From assembly GCA_038043045.1 (NCBI GenBank), contig JBBTCX010000036.1, positions 1 to 23,117 of the forward strand: a stretch of DNA of 23,117 bases, written 5' to 3'. A program made the position numbers and the translations under genes. Below are positions 7,513-14,984 of the stretch, piece by piece (the first letter of the stretch is position 1; every line of letters starts with the position of its first letter). The stretch is from JBBTCX01 sp038043045 (lineage in GTDB: Bacteria; Planctomycetota; Phycisphaerae; UBA1845). The notes beneath the pieces were generated by a model that saw nothing but the letters and a program-made list of their open reading frames with translations, was not told the origin of the DNA and did not search any database.

Positions 7513-8663
7513 GGATGTACAGATTCTGTTCTTTGATTCTGGTCCCCATGACGCTCGCGACGTCCGCCTGTGTTCCGGGTTACAACAGTATGGTGTTCGC
7601 CACCAAGACCAACGCGGGTCTCATCGTGGATACCCAACCGCCCGAAGTGAACGTCGACATTGGGCGACAGGAATTCCTCATCTCTCCCACGTTCGAAGGC
7701 GGCCAAACACCGCCCGTCTTGAGCAGTTTCCGCTGGGATAACGAAGGGCTTTTTAGGCAGAACTACCTCGGTTCCACCTTCACAACCGGTGATGCAGCCG
7801 TGACCATGGCACGACTTTATTCTGCTCCCGATTGGCCGGATGCTTCTAAGGAAAAGGTATGGGATCTCACGGCAGACAAGTGGAACGCAAAAGAGAAGTT
7901 TTTCGATTCTGAGATTGAACTGAAAGAAATCCCCGAGACGCCCTGGTTTGTACCGAAGTATAAACCCAATCAAGTTCGGCCAGTGCTGTTTGGCACCGAT
8001 ACCTCGTTCGGTTTCAAAATCGCGTGGAAGAATCCGGAGTCCCCGGTACCCGACTACCTTAGATTGGCTTACCAGCGACGAGAGTTGGCGTTTGCCGCAG
8101 TGAATATTGGTCCCAACGACGAAAACGCATCCAAACCCTATGAAGCTCGTGTTCCGTCGTTGTTGGCCAGCTTGGATGCCAATCTCCAAGTTGAGCAACC
8201 TTGGAAATCCGGCTTTGGATACTTGCAGTATTTCTCTAGCGGAAAAGCCGCGACCGCCTTGGCATTTCGTCATGCGGTTCGCACTGCCATGCTGAAGAGA
8301 TTGGATCCCGAGCAAGCTAAAGAGGTTGAGAAAGATGAAAAAAGGGTAGCTAGCAACAATGCGGCTGGGAATATTGAATTTCAAGATGCGTTAGCACGAT
8401 CGCTTTCAACGGCTACGCCGGTTACTACTTGCGCTGCCGCCGATAAGGCCCTCTGCGACCGCGTGATAAATCGCAAGCTCGCGGGTGGGGCACCAGCAAC
8501 TCCACCTCCGACCGTCACGCAAGGAGAACTGAATCGCGAAATACTACGCGACTTCTTGAAGCAAAAAGGCAAATATGAATCGCCAGGCGACGAGGTATTG
8601 TGGATGGCCAATCCCAGTCCAAGCGAAGTAGCGGAAGTCAGAATCTTGTTGGGAATCCCATAG
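7509..8663 (+). CDS. Large lipoprotein-like protein, paralogue of the 8932 gene
   Basis: This 384-residue exported protein has an N-terminal hydrophobic stretch ending LATSAC (Cys21), a plausible though imperfect lipobox. Just after it comes MVFATKTNAGLIVDTQPPEV, then a repeating pattern of short beta-like segments (VNVDIGRQEFLISPTFE, FGFKIAWKN). A near-C-terminal block reads YLQYFSSGKAATALAFR. The same order of motifs recurs in the 8932 gene, so the two are ancient duplicates. The last 100 residues are helical, charged and rich in Ala, Asp and Glu, with no clear motif. An AAGGAG sits 8 bases before the ATG. The product may be a periplasmic or outer-membrane-attached protein. I know the FATKTN-type sequence only as an uncharacterised family and assign no function. 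Confidence 0.7.
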   Translation: MRMYRFCSLILVPMTLATSACVPGYNSMVFATKTNAGLIVDTQPPEVNVDIGRQEFLISPTFEGGQTPPVLSSFRWDNEGLFRQNYLGSTFTTGDAAVTMARLYSAPDWPDASKEKVWDLTADKWNAKEKFFDSEIELKEIPETPWFVPKYKPNQVRPVLFGTDTSFGFKIAWKNPESPVPDYLRLAYQRRELAFAAVNIGPNDENASKPYEARVPSLLASLDANLQVEQPWKSGFGYLQYFSSGKAATALAFRHAVRTAMLKRLDPEQAKEVEKDEKRVASNNAAGNIEFQDALARSLSTATPVTTCAAADKALCDRVINRKLAGGAPATPPPTVTQGELNREILRDFLKQKGKYESPGDEVLWMANPSPSEVAEVRILLGIP

Positions 8664-8722
8664 CTCATCTGAAAATCACGGTTTCGAATGAAAGAAAGAC
8701 GATTCAATAAGGAGTCTTGAAA

Positions 8723-8893
8723 ATGCCTGAAGTAGTCAGAAAAGAGAGTGTGAAAACTGTCACGGGCGTGACAAAAGTTAGAATTCAGTTTTATATTGAT
8801 CAATTTCAAGCGGCAGGTGCTTTCGCCGTCGAAGTCTATGAAGACCCAGTCGGGAGTGGTGAGTATACGGTCAGCGCAACCTTCATTGAGTGA
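8723..8893 (+). CDS. 56-residue protein inside the lipoprotein unit
   Basis: An ATG at 8723 is preceded by a strong AAGGAG (8709-8714) 8 bases away and opens a 56-codon frame ending TGA at 8891-8893. The product starts MPEVVRKESVKTVTGVTKVR and ends GSGEYTVSATFIE. It has no signal peptide or membrane segment and is predicted to be mainly beta strands (VRIQFYID, AFAVEVYED, YTVSATFIE). The strong ribosome site and its place 59 bases after one family member and 38 bases before the paralogue make it a real gene. It is below the usual length cut-off and would often be missed. I do not recognise the family. Confidence 0.7.
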   Translation: MPEVVRKESVKTVTGVTKVRIQFYIDQFQAAGAFAVEVYEDPVGSGEYTVSATFIE

Positions 8894-8931
8894 AGGAAAC
8901 TGCTTGATCCCTTGATGTGTCGTGGGAGATT

Positions 8932-9819
8932 GTGTTGATCAGACGGCGGGCTTGTGGGGGTGGGCTTCGGTTCCTGTTGATCGCGTGTTCCATCGCGCAA
9001 ATCGGATGCCGGGTCCACCTCGGGGCGAACCACCTTTTCCTTGTCACTCGAGCGAACAGCGGGATTGACATCGACACCTTGCCGGCCGTAGTCGAGGCGT
9101 CGGTCTTTAGCCGCTTCGATGGCGTACACGCCCCGACCTTTGAACGGGCTCAGACCATCCCGGTTGTCACGATATTTCAACGGGGGATGGACGGATCGTG
9201 GCCGATTACCGGAGCGCTATTCGCCTCCGGTCCCGCTGCGATCGCCGTGGCTACGCTGAGTGGAAATGCGACCGTCCCCCCCAGTCGTGAGAAGTTCGAT
9301 CAATTTCTGGAGGAGATCGAGCAGATTAGCGACATTGAATTGAGTGAACCTCCAAAGTTCTGGAATAAAGGAAAACAGTTATTCAAACCTGGTGAAGCGC
9401 CGCCTTTTTGGTTTGGGGTGAGCGAATCCGTCGGAATGGAGTTTGAGTTTTACGGACCCTCGGTGCCACCTCTTCCTCAGTCCTTTCACGCTGGATTTCG
9501 CCGAAAAGAGTTCTTGGTGACGCCGCTCAGCTTGAGCGAAGATAAAGGCCGGGAGCTTCCCTATGTTGTCCACACGCCGTCGAATCTAGCTATCGTGAAC
9601 ATGTCCGCCTCGGTGGCCGGCTCGGGACATTGCAAATGTCGACGCCGCGTTCAGTTCTTCGCCACGGGAAAGGCCGCACTTCGCCTTGCAGCGCGCCCTG
9701 ATGTCTGGAAATTGTTCAATCAGAATTTTGTGGACGCCGCGGATGAAAGCGGAAAAGTCCCGAGCAACAAACCGGAGAGTGGAGACCAAGCCCAACCGGG
9801 AAAGCCCGCAGTTCCTTGA
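8932..9819 (+). CDS. Second large lipoprotein-like protein, paralogue of the 7509 gene
   Basis: This exported protein of about 295 residues has an N-terminal arginine cluster (RRR), a hydrophobic stretch (FLLIACSIAQIGC) and a cysteine where lipidation could occur, although the -3 residue (Gln) is unusual. Then follow LFLVTRANSGIDIDTLPAVV, HAPTFERAQTIPVV, SGPAAIAVATL, FRRKEFLVTPLS and VQFFATGKAALRLAAR. These align in order with FATKTNAGLIVDTQPPEV, SPTFEGGQTPPVL, TGDAAVTMARL, YQRRELAFAAVN and LQYFSSGKAATALAFR of the upstream paralogue. It lacks the paralogue's long C-terminal extension. The start is uncertain: GTG 8917, GTG 8932 or TTG 8935, with GGAG at 8925-8928 favouring the last two. It is the last gene of the unit. 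Function unknown. Confidence 0.65.
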   Translation: MLIRRRACGGGLRFLLIACSIAQIGCRVHLGANHLFLVTRANSGIDIDTLPAVVEASVFSRFDGVHAPTFERAQTIPVVTIFQRGMDGSWPITGALFASGPAAIAVATLSGNATVPPSREKFDQFLEEIEQISDIELSEPPKFWNKGKQLFKPGEAPPFWFGVSESVGMEFEFYGPSVPPLPQSFHAGFRRKEFLVTPLSLSEDKGRELPYVVHTPSNLAIVNMSASVAGSGHCKCRRRVQFFATGKAALRLAARPDVWKLFNQNFVDAADESGKVPSNKPESGDQAQPGKPAVP

Positions 9820-9827
9820 CCCACCCC

Positions 9828-9844
9828 GCCGGTTGAACACCGGC
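9828..9844. terminator. Hairpin between convergent genes
   Basis: A perfect 6-bp stem (GCCGGT, loop TGAAC, ACCGGC) sits 8 bases after the stop of the + strand unit and about 60 bases beyond the stop of the - strand hydratase gene. It could serve as a weak bidirectional terminator, but there is no T-tract on either side. Confidence 0.35.
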
Positions 9845-9906
9845 AGGAATGCAGCCAACCCCTGAATCGGACCCTTTGGCGGAAAGGAATTGGAACAGAC
9901 CCTGAA

Positions 9907-10353
9907 TTAGGCCAGCACTTTCGACGCCGGGGGCGGGATGACAATTGCGTTCCCGATGGCCACGTCTTCGCCGTGCTGATTGACGCACGCGACCATCATT
10001 CGAACCCGCTTCGGATTAATAATTTCAATCACCGTGCCGGTGGCTGTCACCGTGTCGTCCAAAAACACCGGCTTGAGAAATCGAATGTGCAATTCCACAA
10101 AGATGGTTCCCAGGCCCGGAATTTCCCCACCCAACACGGTGGAGATAATCCCCGCAGTCAAAATCCCGTGGGCCACTCGCCTGCCAAACACGCTTTTCCC
10201 CGCGTATTCTTCGTCAAAATGCACGGGATTGTAATCTCCCGACGCGTCCGCGAATTTGAAAACATCCTCTTCCGAAATGGGTTTGGAAAACGACCCTTTA
10301 TCGCCGACTTTCAGCGTCGCTCGAGTCCGCATCGGGTGGGACAAAGTAAGCAT
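9907..10353 (-). CDS. MaoC-like (R)-specific enoyl-CoA hydratase
   Basis: This 148-residue hot-dog-fold protein belongs to the MaoC/PhaJ family, which hydrates 2-enoyl-CoA to (R)-3-hydroxyacyl-CoA. The hydratase-2 active-site motif is clear: ADASGDYNPVHFDEEYA with catalytic Asp40 and His45, followed by GRRVAHGILTAGIIS. The length fits single-domain PhaJ-like enzymes. The C-terminal VTATGTVIEI...VNQHGEDVAIGNAIV also fits the family. A GAAAGG ribosome site lies about 8 bases before the ATG. It stands alone on the - strand between the lipoprotein unit and the lysC region, with no beta-oxidation or polyhydroxyalkanoate genes nearby, so the substrate cannot be told from context. It may supply PHA monomers or act in fatty-acid metabolism. 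Confidence 0.88.
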   Translation of the reverse strand: MLTLSHPMRTRATLKVGDKGSFSKPISEEDVFKFADASGDYNPVHFDEEYAGKSVFGRRVAHGILTAGIISTVLGGEIPGLGTIFVELHIRFLKPVFLDDTVTATGTVIEIINPKRVRMMVACVNQHGEDVAIGNAIVIPPPASKVLA

Positions 10354-10509
10354 CAGGTAGACCTTTCAAAGGCGCGCCGTGGTGTCCGGTTGCTTGTCGA
10401 ACAAGCCACTAGAGTTTCGGTGGTTCCAGACTGCAACTTTGCCCCAGAATTGACCAGATGTCCATTGGCTGTTGGTTAGTCTATCGGATCGGGAAGGGAA
10501 AGGCGAGAG

Positions 10510-10538
10510 CGTAACTCTATATAAAACGTAAAGTTACG
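10510..10538. promoter_or_regulatory. Candidate operator with three CGTAA/TTACG half-sites
   Basis: Within the 354-base divergent gap 10354-10707, CGTAACT (10510-10516) and AGTTACG (10532-10538) form a 7-bp inverted repeat around an AT-rich loop. A second CGTAA at 10527-10531 pairs with the same TTACG (10534-10538) at 2-base spacing. This arrangement looks like a protein binding site between the hydratase and 10708 genes. No clear promoter hexamers were found in the gap. Confidence 0.25.
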
Positions 10539-10707
10539 AGCATTTCTATATTCATCGGCACGTCCCAGTCTAAGGCGCCCCGACATTGAAAACGGAATTC
10601 AGGAAAGTCCCATCAAGATTCTTAAGGCCTCGCTCCGATAACGAATCTCAAGCATTCCCGAAACAAAGTTTCAAAGACGGGGATAGGTATTGGAGAGGAT
10701 AATCGCC

Positions 10708-11313
10708 ATGGAGGGTGATGCGCGGGTCCAAAATCGTCGAATAGCCACACGTCAACGCCGTCCACCGTTTCAGCCTATGCGCCTTTATGTTCCGTTTGCG
10801 GGGCGCTGCGATTTGGGCGAAGGCATCGCTTCAGTACCCGTTGAAATTTCTCTTGTGCTCACCGACAGTTCCGGCGCACTCGCCCCTTGGTTCGACGACT
10901 GGTGGTGGACCGACGTTCTTCAACGCTGGGCCGACAACCGATTGACTTTTCAATTTTTACCCACTCCCCAGGCGCTCTTGCATCCTGTGGTTTTGCACCA
11001 CGTGGAGATGGTCCAGCGCGTGGCCCCGCTCTGGCGGATCATCGGTCAGGTTTACGCCGACGAAATCTCTACGCTGGAAACCGCGACTGCCATCGGGCGG
11101 ACTCGATACCACGAAGTCCACGTTCTCGAACGCGATCAGGACGCAACGAAGAATTTGGAGGAACGCGAACACCTGTCCGTCGAGGAACTCTTCGGGACCA
11201 TTCGACGCGAGCAGCTTCGCATCGGCGCTAAGCAGCCGATCCTGGTAAGACTTCCTTCTCATCAAAAAGAAAAAACCAGCCCTAGCACAATGAGCGATCC
11301 CGTTCCGATCTAA
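10708..11313 (+). CDS. Uncharacterised 201-residue cytosolic protein
   Basis: I do not recognise this family. The ATG at 10708 follows GGAGAGGA by 8 bases, a good ribosome site, and is preferred over a TTG at 10690. The protein has no signal peptide or membrane helix. The N-terminal 20 residues are basic (RRIATRQRRPPFQ). The core starts MRLYVPFAGRCDLGEG and contains a tryptophan-rich patch (APWFDDWWWTDVLQRWADNR). A mixed region follows (VEMVQRVAPLWRIIGQVYAD), then a charged segment (VLERDQDATKNLEEREHLS) and a polar tail. The gene ends 54 bases before lysC and may share its transcript, but nothing in the sequence links it to amino-acid synthesis. Confidence 0.65.
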   Translation: MEGDARVQNRRIATRQRRPPFQPMRLYVPFAGRCDLGEGIASVPVEISLVLTDSSGALAPWFDDWWWTDVLQRWADNRLTFQFLPTPQALLHPVVLHHVEMVQRVAPLWRIIGQVYADEISTLETATAIGRTRYHEVHVLERDQDATKNLEEREHLSVEELFGTIRREQLRIGAKQPILVRLPSHQKEKTSPSTMSDPVPI

Positions 11314-11367
11314 TCGTTCTCGCCGCCACCTTCGCTCAAGGGACGATGTTGCGTTAAAATCAAAAGC

Positions 11368-12609
11368 ATGTCCCTCATTGTGCAGAAATTCGGTGGCACT
11401 AGTTTGGCCGACGCGGAAAAAATTCACCGCGCCGCTCGCCGAGCCATCCGCGCCAAACTCGAAAATCATCGCGTCGTTCTCGTCGTTTCCGCGATGGGAC
11501 ACACCACCGACGAACTCATCTCCCTGGCCAAAGCCGTCTGCGCCGATCCACCCAAACGTGAACTCGACATGTTGCTCACAACCGGCGAGCAAGTATCGAT
11601 CGCCTTGATGGCCATGGCCATCGACGCCGCAGGGCACGAAGCCATCAGCCTGACGGCGGGTCAACTGGGTTTGGTCTCCGATAGCGCCCACACCCGAGCC
11701 CGCATTCAACGCATCAACCGCGATCGCATCGACCGCGAACTGGATGCCGGCAAGATCGTCATTGTGGCCGGCTTTCAAGGTGTCGACGCCAGCGGTGAGA
11801 TTACCACGCTTGGTCGCGGTGCCTCCGACACAACTGCCGCGGCGCTCGCCGCCCTCCTCGGCGCAAAAGTCTGCGAGATTTACACCGACGTGGATGGCGT
11901 CTATACCTCTGACCCTCGCGTGGTTCCGATGGCCAGAAAGATCGATTTCATTAGTTATGATGTCATGCTCGAGATGGCCGCCGCGGGTGCTGGCGTCATG
12001 CACTCCCGCGCCATCGAGTTCGGGAAAAAATTCAATGTCCCCATCCACGTGCGAAGTTCGTTCACTGATTCATCAGGAACCATGATCATGGCTGAAACAC
12101 CGGGAATGGAAGCAATCTCCGTCCAAGGCGTGACCCTCCGCGAGGACTTGGCGATGGTCTCTCTGACGGCCGTGCCGAATACGCCGGGCGTCGCCGCCAA
12201 AATTTTCGCCGAGGTCGCCAGGCATCACATCCTTGTTGACGACATCGTTCAAAATATTTACGACGACGGACGCCACGCCAACTTGGGCTTCTCCACCAAC
12301 GCCACCGACGCCGCCGAAGCCAAACGGGTGTGCGACCGCCTTGCTGTTGAATTGGACATCGGAGGAGTTTACGTCGACCAAGGCGTTTCCAAAGTCAGCG
12401 CCGTCGGCGTCGGAATGCGATCCCACACGGGTATCGCCGCAACCATGTTTGACGCACTCTCCAAAGCCGCCATCAACATCGAGAATATCTCTACCAGTGA
12501 AATCGTGATCAGTTGCATCGTCCGTCGCGAGGACGGCCCCAAAGCCCTTCGCTTTCTGCACAACGCCTTTGGACTCGACAAATCCAACGGCAACAACAAA
12601 GACACGTAA
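11368..12609 (+). CDS. lysC: Aspartate kinase (aspartokinase)
   Basis: This enzyme phosphorylates L-aspartate with ATP, the first step of the lysine, threonine, methionine and diaminopimelate pathway. The 413-residue length matches monofunctional aspartokinases. Motifs include VQKFGGTSLAD near the start (Lys7, Gly9, Gly10, Thr11, Ser12), TTGEQVSIALMAMAI, GFQGVDASGEITTLGRGASD with TTAAALAA, and IYTDVDGVYTSDPRVV. Two ACT regulatory domains follow from about residue 265 (VSLTAVPNTPGVAAKIFAEV and VSAVGVGMRSHTGIAATMF), the site of feedback inhibition by lysine and/or threonine in this family. The gene is followed 9 bases later by the nuclease gene. No attenuator or lysine riboswitch is visible in the 54 bases upstream. 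Confidence 0.97.
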   Translation: MSLIVQKFGGTSLADAEKIHRAARRAIRAKLENHRVVLVVSAMGHTTDELISLAKAVCADPPKRELDMLLTTGEQVSIALMAMAIDAAGHEAISLTAGQLGLVSDSAHTRARIQRINRDRIDRELDAGKIVIVAGFQGVDASGEITTLGRGASDTTAAALAALLGAKVCEIYTDVDGVYTSDPRVVPMARKIDFISYDVMLEMAAAGAGVMHSRAIEFGKKFNVPIHVRSSFTDSSGTMIMAETPGMEAISVQGVTLREDLAMVSLTAVPNTPGVAAKIFAEVARHHILVDDIVQNIYDDGRHANLGFSTNATDAAEAKRVCDRLAVELDIGGVYVDQGVSKVSAVGVGMRSHTGIAATMFDALSKAAINIENISTSEIVISCIVRREDGPKALRFLHNAFGLDKSNGNNKDT

Positions 12610-12618
12610 AGACACCTC

Positions 12619-13242
12619 ATGGCACGCAAGCGTCGGCGAAAAGGCCTTTTTTCATCGCGCCGATGGCGAAGGTCTTTCACCGCCCTAGGAGTGACACTTG
12701 TTGTCGCTCTCCTGGGTTACGATCATTACACGTACAAAGCCGTCGTCACGGGGGATTGGAATCGCTACCATGCCCACCAAGCCCGCGTCGTCTACATCGC
12801 CGACGGCGACACCATAGACATCGACATCCCCGACGGCCGCAAGAACGTCACTCGAATTCGTTTGTGGGGTGTCGACACACCGGAAATCGCCCACGGAAAA
12901 GAAAAGGACATGCACTTCGGACCGGAGGCCAAGCAATTCGCCGAAGATACTTTGGAAAACCGCAGGGTCACCATCGAACTCGTACCCAACAAGACCCGGG
13001 ACAAATATGGCCGACTCTTGGCCTATGTTTTCTTGGAATCCGACGGCACGATGTACAACGAACTCTTGCTCGAAAACGGCCTCGCTTATTCCGATCTGCG
13101 TTTCGCCCATTCGCGCAAGGCACGCTTCGAAGCCTTGGAAAAATCCGCCCGCGGTCAACAAAAAGGTCTCTGGTCCGATCTCACTCGTGCGCTCATGCCC
13201 GAATGGCGCCAAAGAATGGAAAAGAAAACAAAGCGGCCCTGA
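12619..13242 (+). CDS. Membrane-anchored staphylococcal-nuclease-like protein
   Basis: The 207 residues begin with a strongly basic segment (MARKRRRKGLFSSRRWRRS) and one hydrophobic helix (about 20-34), so the protein is probably an inner-membrane protein with the nuclease domain outside. The SNase domain spans about 54-190. Its catalytic and calcium residues align with the model enzyme: DGDTID (Asp62, Asp64), RLWGVDTPE (Arg81, Asp86, Glu89) and KYGRLLAYV (Arg132). All three key residues (Arg, Glu, Arg) are present, so it is likely an active calcium-dependent nuclease that cuts DNA or RNA. It starts 9 bases after lysC, so it is probably cotranscribed, though no functional link is known. It is convergent with the gene at 13297. 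Confidence 0.9.
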   Translation: MARKRRRKGLFSSRRWRRSFTALGVTLVVALLGYDHYTYKAVVTGDWNRYHAHQARVVYIADGDTIDIDIPDGRKNVTRIRLWGVDTPEIAHGKEKDMHFGPEAKQFAEDTLENRRVTIELVPNKTRDKYGRLLAYVFLESDGTMYNELLLENGLAYSDLRFAHSRKARFEALEKSARGQQKGLWSDLTRALMPEWRQRMEKKTKRP

Positions 13243-13296
13243 AAAGTCCAGCTCGCAACGGTTTAGACTTCATTTCACGCGGAACCAATACAAATC

Positions 13297-14352
13297 CTAC
13301 TTCCCGAGATTCCCTGTATCCGCCCGCTTCATCGTCGATCGCGTCAGAAAATAATTCTCACCCTGAAACGCCGTGGCTTCTCCCGACACAATAAACACCA
13401 ATCCGCTCGGATCTCGTTCCATCATCCGTCGCATAACCTCCAACGTCTGATTCGGCAGCACCTTCATCGGCGGCTCCGGGCGATCCGGATGATCTGACTC
13501 AAAGACAAACGTCCACCAAGCCCCGGCCGCAACCAACCGCCCCGGACGGTTCGCCAGTGGCGCACCATCCATGTGCGGCGTCCACCTCACCGGTCGAAGG
13601 GGATCCAAAACTTCCTTTTTTTCCAATGCGCCGGGACGAATCACCTGTCGCTCAGGCTGTTGCGACTCCAGCAGCTTTACAACGTCCTCGACCGGCGCCA
13701 CCGCCGATGGGCTCGGTGACGGGGACGTGTCACTCCTGACAGGCTCGCTCGTCCCCACCAACATCGCAACCACCGCAAGAAAATAATTCTCTCCCTCGAA
13801 AACGGTCATTTCCCCCGAAACTGAAATGACGGGAGATCGGCCGCTTTCATCCAAGGACCCCATCATCCGTTCCAGCGTCGCATTCGGCAGCATCCTCACC
13901 GGGCGTCCGTTCTTTTCATCCGCCCAATGAAACACCCACCAAGGTCGCTCAAAGCTCAGTCGTCCCGATTGCTGCGAAAAAGTCCAGCCGTCGGGCCAAA
14001 GAGTCGCCTTGCGAACCACACTTCCCTGTCGAAGCGCGCTCGCCGGCGGAATCACCGGCGGCGAAGTTCTCGTCCCTTGCAGCGCGCGAACAAGCTCCTC
14101 CGCATTCGGTTGTCTACCTCCACTAGTTTCCTGATTGGATTGATTCTTTTTTCCAGGGTCGCTCGCGGTTCCGATGTCGGTTGCCCAAACGACGCAAGGA
14201 AGAGCAGACGCCGCCATGAATCCCAAGACGCACCCTAAGCGACGAGCCATCGCATACATGTTCATTTCACCCGCAGACTGGGCAAAAGTATCCGCTGCTT
14301 CGAAACGAGTTTCCAGGGGTCGGGCAAGAATAGGGTTTTTTTTATCGTTCAT
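13297..14352 (-). CDS. Exported protein with an internally duplicated domain, function unknown
   Basis: This 351-residue protein has a signal-peptide-like stretch MARRLGCVLGFMAASA at about 35-50, ending VVWA, and so is likely periplasmic. The mature part has two copies of one domain. Copy 1 (about 129-192) runs SGRLSFERPWWVFHWAD, then RMLPNATLERMM, then VSGEMTVFEGENYFL. Copy 2 (about 270-336) runs PGRLVAAGAWWTFVFES, then KVLPNQTLEVMRRM, then VSGEATAFQGENYFL. A Pro/Ser linker lies between them. The VSGE-(M/A)-T-x-F-x-GENYFL ending looks like an OB-fold-type strand pair I associate with uncharacterised planctomycete proteins. The ATG at 14352 has AAGGAGAGG upstream at 11-base spacing; an ATG at 14265 would give a shorter, more typical signal peptide. 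Upstream reading frame beyond 14352 overlaps rnpB and is not coding. Confidence 0.7.
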   Translation of the reverse strand: MNDKKNPILARPLETRFEAADTFAQSAGEMNMYAMARRLGCVLGFMAASALPCVVWATDIGTASDPGKKNQSNQETSGGRQPNAEELVRALQGTRTSPPVIPPASALRQGSVVRKATLWPDGWTFSQQSGRLSFERPWWVFHWADEKNGRPVRMLPNATLERMMGSLDESGRSPVISVSGEMTVFEGENYFLAVVAMLVGTSEPVRSDTSPSPSPSAVAPVEDVVKLLESQQPERQVIRPGALEKKEVLDPLRPVRWTPHMDGAPLANRPGRLVAAGAWWTFVFESDHPDRPEPPMKVLPNQTLEVMRRMMERDPSGLVFIVSGEATAFQGENYFLTRSTMKRADTGNLGK

Positions 14353-14456
14353 CTTGGAAGTATCCTCTCCTTGTCTACCGCAACAATCAAACGACGATTC
14401 CGGTTTTCTTCGCCTCATCGTTCGAATCCTTCCCGCGACGAAGCCATAGGGTTGCA

Positions 14457-14485
14457 TCGACGAAATGGATCCTCTCGAATATGAT
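14457..14485 (+). promoter_or_regulatory. Sigma-70 promoter of rnpB
   Basis: A -35 element TCGACG (14457-14462, 4 of 6 consensus positions) is followed after exactly 17 bases by TATGAT (14480-14485, 5 of 6). The predicted start of RNA is at 14492, seven bases past the -10, which is exactly where the P1 helix of RNase P RNA begins. Confidence 0.7.
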
Positions 14486-14491
14486 CTTCCC

Positions 14492-14878
14492 GGTGGAGTG
14501 GGCGAAGGCGATCGCTGGGGCGGTCTTCTCGCGGGCCGCGTGAAGATCGTCCGAGAGGAAAGTCCGAACCGGATAGGGCGCGATGGTCGGTAACCCCGAC
14601 CCGGCGCGAGCCGAGGGAAAGTGCCACAGAAAATACACCGCCTTCGGGTAAGGGTGAAATGGTGCGGTAAGAGCGCACCGCGCGGCCGGTGACGACCGCG
14701 GCAGGGTAAACCCCATCGCCGGCAAGCCCATGTAGACGGCCACGAGGCTGCCCGCCTCATCGCGAAAGCGTAGGCCGCGGGTAGGGTGCTGGAGTCGACG
14801 GGCAACCGCCGACCTAGAGGAATGATTGCCGCTCCGCTCACGCGGAGAACAGAATTCGGCTTACCCGCCCACTCCACC
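14492..14878 (+). ncRNA. rnpB: RNase P RNA, bacterial type A
   Basis: This is the catalytic RNA of RNase P, which removes the 5' leader from pre-tRNAs. Conserved core segments occur in order: GAGGAAAGTCC (14555-14565, P4 5' side), ACAGAAAATACACCGCC (from about 14625), GGGTGAAATGGTGCGGTAAG with GAGCGCACCG following, a GGGTAAACCCC loop, AGAGGAATGATTGCCGC (from 14816), and ACAGAATTCGGCTTA (14849-14863, P4 3' side). The ends pair perfectly as helix P1: 14492-14504 with 14866-14878, 13 base pairs. Length is 387 nt, usual for type A. It is transcribed from the promoter just upstream and divergently from the exported-protein gene. No T-rich terminator is obvious behind it. Confidence 0.96.
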
Positions 14879-14972
14879 ATTTTGATCGTCCCACAAAACT
14901 CGTGTGTATAGACGGTTCACGATTGAAAGATCGTCGCAACGCGCGTAGTTCCGCCGAACTGGCGTCCTCGAC

Positions 14973-14978
14973 TATAAT
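14973..14978 (+). promoter_or_regulatory. Perfect -10 element directly before the 14985 start
   Basis: TATAAT is followed by six bases and then the ATG at 14985, so transcription would begin at or next to the start codon. There is no good -35 at 17-18 bases upstream and no Shine-Dalgarno sequence, which together suggest a leaderless mRNA. Confidence 0.45.
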
Positions 14979-14984
14979 ACAGTC

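Noticed and set aside
10604..10641. Sigma-28-like promoter (TCAAGATT ... TCCGATAA)
   Set aside because: The elements resemble the flagellar consensus, but the spacing is about two bases too long, the first base of the -10 differs, and no motility gene is near.
10957..12048. 363-codon minus-strand frame opposite lysC
   Set aside because: Gly/Asp/His-rich mirror translation of a high-GC coding region. lysC on the + strand is unambiguous.
12513..13394. 293-codon + frame across the lysC end and the nuclease
   Set aside because: The translation is an Arg/His/Pro-rich shadow. The nuclease motifs are in another frame.
14353..14880. N-terminal extension of the minus-strand exported protein to a start at 14880
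   Set aside because: This stretch is the complement of the RNase P RNA gene and its promoter region. A ribosome site and signal peptide support starts at 14352 or 14265.
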